A DNA stretch of 59,299 nt, from contig JACFND010000011.1 of the NCBI GenBank assembly GCA_019455045.1, forward strand, positions 1 to 59,299. The letters are read 5' to 3'. Below the pieces are notes generated by a model. That model did not search any database. It was not told where the DNA came from and saw nothing but the letters and a program-made list of their open reading frames with translations. Below, one piece after another: positions 46,701-52,904 of this stretch. Source of the stretch: Flavobacteriia bacterium. Lineage in GTDB: Bacteria; Bacteroidota; Bacteroidia; Flavobacteriales; Weeksellaceae. Position 1 is the first letter of the stretch. The number at the start of each line of letters is the position of its first letter. The translations under genes were made by a program, and so were the position numbers.

Positions 46701-46999
46701 TGGTAAGAACCAGAGGGGTGATGGAGAAATGTTCGTTCTGTATCCAGGATACACAGGCAGCAATCCTGAAAGCCAAGAAAGAAGGAAGAAGAGTTGCTGA
46801 TGAAGAATTCCAGGATTCAGTAGCCTGTGCAAGTGCCTGTCCGACCGGTGCAATCACCTTTGGTGACATCAACGATCAGGAGAGTGAGGTGAAAAAACTG
46901 AGCGAAGACAAGCGTGTTTACCGTGCACTTGAAGAAGTGGGCACCAAACCGAATGTATTCTATCATGTTAAAATCAAGAACAAGAAGGAACAGGCTTAA
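43790..46999 (+). CDS. actB: Alternative Complex III subunit ActB (molybdopterin-like plus Fe-S domains)
   Basis: A 1069-residue peripheral subunit. A Tat-type signal (SRRDFLKLLGFSTAAVTLAA, near residue 48) precedes a molybdopterin-oxidoreductase-like domain (about 75-770), which in known ACIII binds no molybdenum cofactor. A four-cluster ferredoxin-like domain follows (about 785-1050) with CTGCGACVVAC, CQHCNHAPCETVC, CVGTRYCANNC, CSFC and CASACP. It carries electrons between the quinol site in ActC and the ActA hemes. It lies 23 bases after actA. Confidence 0.96.
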   Translation: MASKKTYWRSFEELENPELTKKLAADEFGEDLPVEDFLANKQAMEGVHTSRRDFLKLLGFSTAAVTLAACEAPVVKSIPYVVKPDDVTPGVPTYYASTYYDGLDYSNILIKTREGRPIRIKPNKGAKYFGTTNTRVQASLLSLYDSEKLKGPLQGHDKNFGTISWNDLDQKVTSKLNAVGDKKVVLLTSSIASPSTKKLIDEFKTKYPTTQHIVYDALNHSAALDAAQEFYGQRALPFYDLTNSELVVSFGADFLGDYNGGGMESSYSAARKPGPNMLRHIQLESNMSMTGSNADTRFPMKTSQVLKTLGEVYKGLTSGTSDKIASAIVDEIKSKGNKAVVFADGSKEAYQVCYAINSLIGSNAVSKTKVNLLKEGNDKDFDQLLSDAKAGNIGALFMYNVNPVYNHPKSKDFVLALTSIDFKVAMSERMDETAKYSDLVATVPHSMESWNDYNPVTGVYSLQQPVIQRIFHSRQFQDSLLSWMGGSSEIEAEPAGTGGDTELVIPKTTYQQSITAFYNYLKNNWEKNILPQMGYGFNQALYNGYNETNETVELSGSGDVSAAVDKLSNSKGGEWELQLYSSVGIGDGTQANNPWLQEFPDPITRTSWDNFITLNPLDAPKFDIKTSENANVKNGRMQFNGDYVNITANNQTIEKVPVFIQPGQAVGTIGMAIGYGRTRSGKVGDGVGLNAYPLISNGSLFVSDVKIERSHQGEKHEFACMQMQNTLMGRYEIARQATNDQFMNEPAEEWNEPSVMPTWRGKSPEKEVDIWRSFDRSVGPHFNMSIDMNACTGCGACVVACQVENNIPVVGKKEMRMSRDMYWLRIDRYYSDVTNNVRTQKVALEGKVALPEHLQNDESALAAAQPMTEGDQYKLLIKPATENPEVIFMPMLCQHCNHAPCETVCPVAATSHGRQGQNMMAYNRCVGTRYCANNCPYKVRRFNWFNYALNDKFDYHMNDDLGRMVLNPDVVVRTRGVMEKCSFCIQDTQAAILKAKKEGRRVADEEFQDSVACASACPTGAITFGDINDQESEVKKLSEDKRVYRALEEVGTKPNVFYHVKIKNKKEQA

Positions 47000-47026
47000 G
47001 TTTAACAGAAATTAGTAAATAAAAAT

Positions 47027-48430
47027 ATGTCACATTACGAATCACCGGTTAGAGACCCTTTGATTATAGGAAACAAATCCTATCATGACATTTCAGTTGA
47101 TATTTCCTATCCGATTGAGCACAAGGCAGGAAAACTCTGGTGGACCGCATTTGGAATTGCAATGGTCACCTTCCTGTTCGGACTTGGCTGTATTTCGTAC
47201 ACCATTGGTACCGGAATCGGAGTTTGGGGATTGAACCGAAGTATCGGTTGGGCCTGGGATATTACAAACTTTGTTTGGTGGATCGGTATCGGTCACGCCG
47301 GAACGCTTATTTCGGCAGTATTGCTGCTTTTCCGTCAGAAATGGAGAATGGCTGTCAACCGTTCGGCTGAGGCGATGACCATCTTTGCGGTTGTTCAGGC
47401 TGCGATATTCCCGGTTATCCACATGGGTCGTCCCTGGGTTGGATATTGGGTATTCCCGATTCCGAACCAGTTTGGATCATTTTGGATCAACTTTAACTCG
47501 GCTCTGCTTTGGGACGTGTTTGCAATCTCGACTTATTTCTCTGTATCTGTCGTATTCTGGTACATGGGACTGATTCCCGATTTTGCAATGATCCGTGACA
47601 GAGCGACCAAACCGTTCTCAAAAAAGATTTACAGCTTTATGAGCATGGGCTGGGGAGGAAAAGCAAAACACTGGCAGAGACACGAAGAACTTTCTTTGGT
47701 TTTGGCAGGTTTGGCAACTCCACTGGTATTCTCGGTTCACACCATCGTATCCTTTGACTTCTCCACTTCGGTGATCAAGGGATGGCACTCTACGGTTTAT
47801 CCGCCATATTTCGTTGCCGGTGCGATTTTCTCCGGTTTCGCGATGGTGCAGACACTGTTGAGCGTGATGCGTAAGGTGATGCATATGGAACAGTACATTA
47901 CGAGAGGACATATAGAAGTAATGAACAAGGTAATTTTGGTTACCGGCGGTATGGTTGCGGTTGCTTATGCATCCGAATTCTTTGTCGGCTGGTATTCAGG
48001 AAGCCGTTATGAGGACTTCACCTATTTCTCGCCGGGTGCGGCAGTAGGACCTTACTGGTGGGCATTCTGGGCGCTGATTACCTGTAACATACTTGTACCT
48101 TCGCTGCTTTGGATCAGAAAGATCAGAAGAAGTTTCTTCTGGACATTCATCATCTCACTAGTGGTTAACACCGGTATGTGGTTTGAGCGATTTGACATTA
48201 TCGTTGTGAACCTTTCGAGAGACTATCTGCCGGGCGGCTGGACCATGTTTATGCCTTCGATTGTAGACGTCGGTATCTTTATCGGAACAATTGGTTTCTT
48301 CTTCGTGCTTTATCTGCTTTACGCACGTTCGTTCCCTGTCATTGCACAGGCGGAGCTGAAAACAATTTTGAAATCATCAGGAGAATATTTTAAGAAACAT
48401 CATACAGAAGACGATCATCATGAGCACTAA
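47027..48430 (+). CDS. actC: Alternative Complex III subunit ActC (NrfD-like)
   Basis: A 467-residue membrane protein of the NrfD/PsrC family with about ten helices. It is the quinol-oxidising subunit of ACIII. The N-terminus DPLIIGNKSYHDISVDI and the helix regions WWIGIGHAGTLISAVLLLFR and AAIFPVIHMGRPW match ActC. The C-terminus is His/Glu-rich. The stop overlaps the ActD start (ATG at 48420) by 11 bases. Confidence 0.96.
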   Translation: MSHYESPVRDPLIIGNKSYHDISVDISYPIEHKAGKLWWTAFGIAMVTFLFGLGCISYTIGTGIGVWGLNRSIGWAWDITNFVWWIGIGHAGTLISAVLLLFRQKWRMAVNRSAEAMTIFAVVQAAIFPVIHMGRPWVGYWVFPIPNQFGSFWINFNSALLWDVFAISTYFSVSVVFWYMGLIPDFAMIRDRATKPFSKKIYSFMSMGWGGKAKHWQRHEELSLVLAGLATPLVFSVHTIVSFDFSTSVIKGWHSTVYPPYFVAGAIFSGFAMVQTLLSVMRKVMHMEQYITRGHIEVMNKVILVTGGMVAVAYASEFFVGWYSGSRYEDFTYFSPGAAVGPYWWAFWALITCNILVPSLLWIRKIRRSFFWTFIISLVVNTGMWFERFDIIVVNLSRDYLPGGWTMFMPSIVDVGIFIGTIGFFFVLYLLYARSFPVIAQAELKTILKSSGEYFKKHHTEDDHHEH

Positions 48431-48938
48431 AACGATATATGGCTTGTATGCCGACGATGACGATTTGCTGAAAGCAATCAGATCCTTTAACAATGAAGGT
48501 ATTGCAATCAAAGAAGTCTATACTCCCTTTCCGGTTCACGGGCTTGACAAAGCATTGGGACTGAGAAAAACAAGAATTTCTGATTTGGCATTCTTCTACG
48601 GAGTTTATGGTTTTACACTGGCTTCTGTGATGATGTGGTATATGATGAATCATGACTGGCCGCAGGACATCGGCGGTAAACCTTCGTTTACCTTTTTTGA
48701 CAACCTGCCTGCATTTGTGCCGATCATGTTTGAATTGGTGGTATTTTGTTCTGCCCACCTGATGTCACTTACCTTTTTGGCAAGAAACAAAATGTATCCG
48801 GGCGCAAAAGCTCAGAATCCCGATCCGAGAACCACAGACGATAAGTTTCTGATGGAGATCGAGTCGAATGATGTGGACAGAGTCAGAGATGCGTTTATCA
48901 ATACAGGTGCAGAAGAAGTAACAGTAAAAGATTTATAA
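48420..48938 (+). CDS. actD: Alternative Complex III subunit ActD (DUF3341)
   Basis: A 172-residue membrane subunit of the DUF3341 family. It has an N-terminal soluble alpha/beta part (IYGLYADDDDLLKAIRSFNN, YTPFPVHGLDKALGL) and two helices (about residues 56-78 and 99-121). It binds ActC in the solved ACIII structures. The gene overlaps actC and is 15 bases before actE. Confidence 0.95.
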   Translation: MSTKTIYGLYADDDDLLKAIRSFNNEGIAIKEVYTPFPVHGLDKALGLRKTRISDLAFFYGVYGFTLASVMMWYMMNHDWPQDIGGKPSFTFFDNLPAFVPIMFELVVFCSAHLMSLTFLARNKMYPGAKAQNPDPRTTDDKFLMEIESNDVDRVRDAFINTGAEEVTVKDL

Positions 48939-48953
48939 CCGGTTCAATAAAAT

Positions 48954-49628
48954 ATGAAAATGAAAAAAGGAATAATATTTTTTGGAGCAATTGGCCTTGC
49001 TGTTGTAATGAGTTCATGTTCCGGTACAAAAAAGGATCCGAGTCTGGTATTTATGCCTGATATGTATTATCCGGTTGCCTATGATCCTTATATGGAAGCT
49101 GATTTTGGTTATTGGCCTGTAAGACCTGAAGAAGGTTCGGGCGTTAAAATATTTGAGGATCATAAAAATATGACCGCATTGTGGCCGGCTGACGGAACAG
49201 TTCCGCAGACCGACGAGCAGACCATACTTCCGTGGAATCTTAAAAACACAATGAACGACTACAACAAGTCAAAGGATATCAAAACTTCTCCGCTTGATCC
49301 TGTAAACAGGGCAAATGATTTGAAGAGAGGAGAACATCTTTTTCATATCACCTGTGCAGTTTGTCACGGTGACGGAGGAGACGGACAGGGTTCAATCGTC
49401 AAAAGCGGAGCCTATTCGGGCGTACCTACTTTTGCTGAAAGAGAAATCAGTGTCGGTTCTGTCTATCATGTGATCATGTACGGAAGAAACGCAATGGGAC
49501 CTTATGCGGCTCAGCTTACACAGGTTGACCGTTGGAGAGTGGCCGAGTATGTTATGAAATTAAAAGGTATTGACACCACAGCTGCAGCTGCAGACAATTG
49601 GGAAGATGCTGAAAGTTCAAATCAATAA
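48954..49628 (+). CDS. actE: Alternative Complex III subunit ActE, mono-heme lipoprotein cytochrome c
   Basis: A 224-residue lipoprotein. The signal ends in VVMSSCSGT (lipobox Cys at about residue 23). The mature cytochrome has one heme motif, CAVCHGDGGDGQG (about residue 138), and a likely Met ligand in GRNAMGPYAAQL. It is the electron exit side of ACIII together with ActA. It lies between actD and actF in standard order. Confidence 0.95.
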   Translation: MKMKKGIIFFGAIGLAVVMSSCSGTKKDPSLVFMPDMYYPVAYDPYMEADFGYWPVRPEEGSGVKIFEDHKNMTALWPADGTVPQTDEQTILPWNLKNTMNDYNKSKDIKTSPLDPVNRANDLKRGEHLFHITCAVCHGDGGDGQGSIVKSGAYSGVPTFAEREISVGSVYHVIMYGRNAMGPYAAQLTQVDRWRVAEYVMKLKGIDTTAAAADNWEDAESSNQ

Positions 49629-49645
49629 TTAAGGAAATAAAGATT

Positions 49646-50992
49646 ATGCAATATAGTTTTTCACCCAAATTGAAGTTAGCATCCTTTGTACTGATCATCC
49701 TTGGAGCAGTGCTGTACGGGATCGGGGTATTTATGAACAGCGCGGATCAGAAAGATCCGAAGTATATTGAAAATATGGTTCAAAGTCACCCTGAAAGATT
49801 CTTTGGAGACTATCAGTCTGCAGAATATCAGGAATTGAACCAGACCCATCTTGAAGGTCACGACAATCCGCAGTGGCACACCTGGGAGCATCACGTAGCA
49901 AACAGACCCTGGGCTGCATTGATGACCGCTTCTTATTTTGCATTCGGTCTTTCGGCGGCTGCACTGTTTTTCCTTTGCGTACAGTTTGCATCCAACTCGG
50001 GCTGGTCGATTGTTGTTACCAGAGTGATGGAGGGAATCGCTTCCTATATACCGGTTGGCGGTATCCTCATGCTGATTATCGTTTTTGCATCTGCATTTGG
50101 CGGAAATCATCTGTTCCACTGGATGGACAAATCACTGATTGATCCGAATGACCCGCATTATGACATATTTATTGCTTCAAAATCAAAAATCTGGCTGAAC
50201 ATTCCGGGCTGGCTGAGCAGAAGTGTACTCTATGTACTGATATTCACAGCGGGTATGGTTTGGATCAAAAGAGCTACAAAAAGACTGGACGAAGTCAAAG
50301 ACAGAAAAAACTGGGAGAAACTTTTTACTGCGGCGGTAGTTTTCATCGTGCTGTATTCGTTATCCATTACAGGTATGGCCTGGGACTGGGTGATGTCACT
50401 CGACCCGCACTGGTACTCAACCATCTTTATGTTCTACGGAATGGTGAGCCATTTGGTTGCAGCAGTTGCATTGACTGCCATCATTTCGATTTATTTGAAA
50501 AATCAGGGTTCGCTGCCGTTGTTTAACGACAACCATCAGCACGACCTTGCAAAATATATGTTTGGTTTCAGTATCTTATGGACCTATCTGTGGTTCTGTC
50601 AGTTCATGCTTCAGTGGTATGCAGACATTCCTGAAGAGGTTCAGTACTTCCAGCAGAGAAATGCACAATATCCTGGTTACTACTGGATGCTGCTTGTCAA
50701 CTTCCTGCTTGTACTGCTGATCATGACCAGTTCGGGCATCAAACGAATTCCTCAGCTTGTTTTCTGGATGGGTGTAATGATCATTCTGGGTCACTACTGG
50801 GATTTCTACAATCAGATCATGCCGGCTGCTGTGGGCGCATTCCACAACTTTGGACTGCTTGAAATCGGAGCCCTGCTGTTTGTGGGCGGATTGTTTACCT
50901 ATGTGGTATTCAGTGCGATCAGCAAACTGAATCTGGAACCGAAAGGAAATCCATATTTCCACGAATCAAAGATTTACGAATATCCTTTCTAA
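49646..50992 (+). CDS. actF: Alternative Complex III subunit ActF
   Basis: A 448-residue membrane protein related to ActC (NrfD-like fold, about ten helices). The motifs GGNHLFHWMDKSLIDPNDPHY and MFYGMVSHLVAAVAL are typical of ActF. In ACIII it may help proton translocation. It is the last gene of the operon and is followed 25 bases later by a terminator. No cytochrome oxidase genes follow, unlike in many relatives. Confidence 0.95.
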   Translation: MQYSFSPKLKLASFVLIILGAVLYGIGVFMNSADQKDPKYIENMVQSHPERFFGDYQSAEYQELNQTHLEGHDNPQWHTWEHHVANRPWAALMTASYFAFGLSAAALFFLCVQFASNSGWSIVVTRVMEGIASYIPVGGILMLIIVFASAFGGNHLFHWMDKSLIDPNDPHYDIFIASKSKIWLNIPGWLSRSVLYVLIFTAGMVWIKRATKRLDEVKDRKNWEKLFTAAVVFIVLYSLSITGMAWDWVMSLDPHWYSTIFMFYGMVSHLVAAVALTAIISIYLKNQGSLPLFNDNHQHDLAKYMFGFSILWTYLWFCQFMLQWYADIPEEVQYFQQRNAQYPGYYWMLLVNFLLVLLIMTSSGIKRIPQLVFWMGVMIILGHYWDFYNQIMPAAVGAFHNFGLLEIGALLFVGGLFTYVVFSAISKLNLEPKGNPYFHESKIYEYPF

Positions 50993-51017
50993 GGATTTTC
51001 AAAAACATAAAATCAGA

Positions 51018-51043
51018 AAAGGAATCCTGTTTGGGGTTCCTTT
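51018..51043 (+). terminator. Terminator of the act operon
   Basis: AAAGGAATCC pairs with GGGGTTCCTTT (one bulge or G-T pair), closed by a short loop and followed by a run of T to 51049. Confidence 0.9.
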
Positions 51044-51109
51044 TTTTTTGTGTCTTCATAATTTCTTATGTGAGATATTAAATCTTTTTGGGATATTTTT
51101 TTATTTCTG

Positions 51110-51166
51110 ATACAAAACCCTGCAAAAAGTCAAAGCTATTTTACAGGGTTTTCTTAAAAAGTGGTA
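51110..51166 (-). ncRNA. Small-RNA candidate 3 (weak)
   Basis: On the minus strand TACATTTG (complement of 51172-51179) is an exact -7 box, with a TTG element 19 bases further upstream. The predicted transcript is about 55 bases and ends in a long hairpin (AACCCTG with CAGGGTT, 51115-51150) with only a short T-run. It does not share the core of the two candidates to its right. Confidence 0.35.
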
Positions 51167-51458
51167 AGTTACAAATGTAATGAAATGATTCAATTAAACA
51201 AGTGAAAATTTCCGATTAGTTAAATGTTGAAATGGAAATTCACCCACCTAATTATAAGTTGTTTTTTCTTTTTGCGAGATTGTTTTTATAATTCACTAGA
51301 ACATTTGTTATTTATGATTAGAATTAAAATTCTTTTTCTTTGACAATTGAAAAATTATATATTTTTTATACTAATGATTTTAATTTGTGCAGAAGTATAA
51401 ATGAAACCGATTTGAATTTGGAAATTTAATTTCTATAATAAAAATTTTTTAATTTTTG

Positions 51459-51530
51459 AAAAAAAATAGCCTCTGCCTTAAAAGACAGAGGCCCAACCTA
51501 AACTAAACCTACCTGAGGTTTAAAACTATT
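51459..51530 (-). ncRNA. Small-RNA candidate 2, with promoter and intrinsic terminator
   Basis: On the minus strand: TTG, 18 bases, then TACATTTG (complement of 51535-51542), an excellent Bacteroidetes promoter. The ~70-base transcript has a 5' hairpin (TAAACCT/AGGTTTA, 51504-51522), a single-stranded linker with TTAGGTTGG, and a terminator stem GCCTCTG/CAGAGGC (51469-51492) with a T-run of eight. Layout and core match candidate 1, 190 bases away. No coding potential was seen. Confidence 0.65.
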
Positions 51531-51646
51531 TCAACAAATGTAACAAAAATTTATTTATTTCAAAAAACAATAGCAATTTTTTTTCTAGGAATGTTTTGAT
51601 GTTTTTAAAAGTTGAAAAACGATATAATTTCTGTAGTAGCTAATTT

Positions 51647-51717
51647 AAAAAAAAGGTCCCCTTATAAAGAATAAGGGGTACCATCCTAATCAACTTAAAC
51701 CTAATTTTAAGTTACCT
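51647..51717 (-). ncRNA. Small-RNA candidate 1, with promoter and intrinsic terminator
   Basis: On the minus strand TACCTTTG (complement of 51722-51729) is an exact -7 box. The ~70-base transcript has a 5' hairpin (AACTTAAA/TTTAAGTT, 51692-51713), a linker with TTAGGATGG, and a terminator stem CCCCTTAT/ATAAGGGG (51658-51678) followed by eight T. The linker nonamer differs by one base from that of candidate 2, while stems differ in sequence but keep position. Confidence 0.65.
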
Positions 51718-51752
51718 TGTACAAAGGTAGAAAAATGTTTTAAATAAATAAA

Positions 51753-51770
51753 ACTTTTTTACAAAAAAGT
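51753..51770. promoter_or_regulatory. 18-bp palindrome between divergent promoters
   Basis: ACTTTTTT-AC-AAAAAAGT is a perfect inverted repeat. It lies between the leftward small-RNA promoter (51722-51729) and the rightward -7 box of the hydrolase gene (51775-51782). It could be an operator or only a poly-T/A coincidence. Confidence 0.4.
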
Positions 51771-51774
51771 AACG

Positions 51775-51782
51775 TATATTTG
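51775..51782 (+). promoter_or_regulatory. -7 box of the hydrolase gene
   Basis: TATATTTG matches TAnnTTTG exactly. It overlaps the TTG at 51780 that would otherwise open the longest hydrolase frame, and so argues for the ATG at 51885. Confidence 0.55.
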
Positions 51783-51884
51783 GATTGGAATTTAGTCGTC
51801 AGTTTCATGACCTTACCTTGGGTGGGGATACTTGTTTTTGGATTCCCACTCATTTTAAGTATATTTTATATTAAATTAATTTTT

Positions 51885-52814
51885 ATGAAAAACTTCATAA
51901 AAATTTTTAGATGCTATTTTGTCATTACTTTTATTCCTTTCTTTTTTTATTGCGAAAAGAACAGTATTTCATCATATGAATACAAAGACTACAAACCTAA
52001 CTCGGACAGTATTTTATATTTGGAAGTGCCAAACGGCAAAATTGCCTACAGGATTTTTGGAAAGGGCGAACCGCTGATTATGTGTATGGGTTACGGAGCC
52101 AATATGGATATGTGGGATACCCGGTTTATCAGTCAACTGGCAAAGTTTAATCAAATTGTTGTTTTTGATTACAGAGGAATGGGTTTCAGCAGCAATACAA
52201 ATATGAACTTCAGGCTTGAAACACTTGCTGAGGATGTTAAGTTGCTGTGTGACCATCTTGGAACGGAAAGAGTAAATGTTTTGGGCTGGTCAATGGGTGG
52301 ATATGTGGCTCAGTTATTTGGTCTGAATTATCCGGATCGGGTAAATAAACTTGTATTGTATGCTACAGATGCCGGAGGGGGGGCAGTTATAAATCCGGAG
52401 CAGGAAGTAATGGATATACTGTCTGATTCGACTTCTTCCGATCAGCAAATGATTGGTCTGCTTTTTCCGGATCACTGGTTTGAAAATCATCCGGAATCAA
52501 AAGAGTATTTTAAACAGGTTTATGAACCCTTTAACCGGCTCACGATTAAACTTCAGGATGAGGCAGTAAATCAATGGCTTTCGGACGATGGAGGAGCATC
52601 CGGTAATTTATACAAACTGAAGGTTCCGACATTAATTGTAAGCGGTGATGCCGATCAGGTGGTTTTGTTTGGAAATTCAGAGGTATTGTTTGATTCGATA
52701 GCCAATTCTACTTTGATCAAGATGAAAAACGGCGGGCATGGTTTGATGTTTCAGTATCCAAATGAATTGGCCGGTTATATTGATGCTTTTTTGAATGATA
52801 AAGATTCATTTTAA
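51885..52814 (+). CDS. Alpha/beta hydrolase, probably membrane- or lipid-anchored
   Basis: A 309-residue enzyme from the ATG at 51885. The N-terminus (MKNFIKIFRCYFVITFIPFFFYC) is a hydrophobic signal with a lipobox-like Cys. The hydrolase domain has the oxyanion segment MCMGYGANMDMW, nucleophile motif GWSMGGYVAQL, a likely Asp in VSGDADQVV and the late His in NGGHGLMFQYP. Substrate unknown. The longest frame starts at TTG 51780, which overlaps the promoter, so it is rejected. The REP array begins about 100 bases after the stop. Confidence 0.85.
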   Translation: MKNFIKIFRCYFVITFIPFFFYCEKNSISSYEYKDYKPNSDSILYLEVPNGKIAYRIFGKGEPLIMCMGYGANMDMWDTRFISQLAKFNQIVVFDYRGMGFSSNTNMNFRLETLAEDVKLLCDHLGTERVNVLGWSMGGYVAQLFGLNYPDRVNKLVLYATDAGGGAVINPEQEVMDILSDSTSSDQQMIGLLFPDHWFENHPESKEYFKQVYEPFNRLTIKLQDEAVNQWLSDDGGASGNLYKLKVPTLIVSGDADQVVLFGNSEVLFDSIANSTLIKMKNGGHGLMFQYPNELAGYIDAFLNDKDSF

Positions 52815-52827
52815 GGAAAAGGATGAG

Positions 52828-52857
52828 TCCGTCGCCAAGCCGAGCAGCGGCGACGGA
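52828..52857. terminator. 9-bp hairpin after the hydrolase gene
   Basis: TCCGTCGCC pairs perfectly with GGCGACGGA around a 12-base loop, 14 bases after the stop at 52814. There is no T-run, so it may be a REP-like hairpin rather than a classical terminator. Confidence 0.6.
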
Positions 52858-52904
52858 TCGAATAAATGGAATAAGATTGGTTAGGGGTTCTGAATGAATA
52901 GCGT

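Noticed and set aside
51780..52814. Longer hydrolase starting at TTG 51780
   Set aside because: An exact -7 promoter box (51775-51782) overlaps the TTG, so the transcript would start downstream. The ATG at 51885 gives a good signal sequence.
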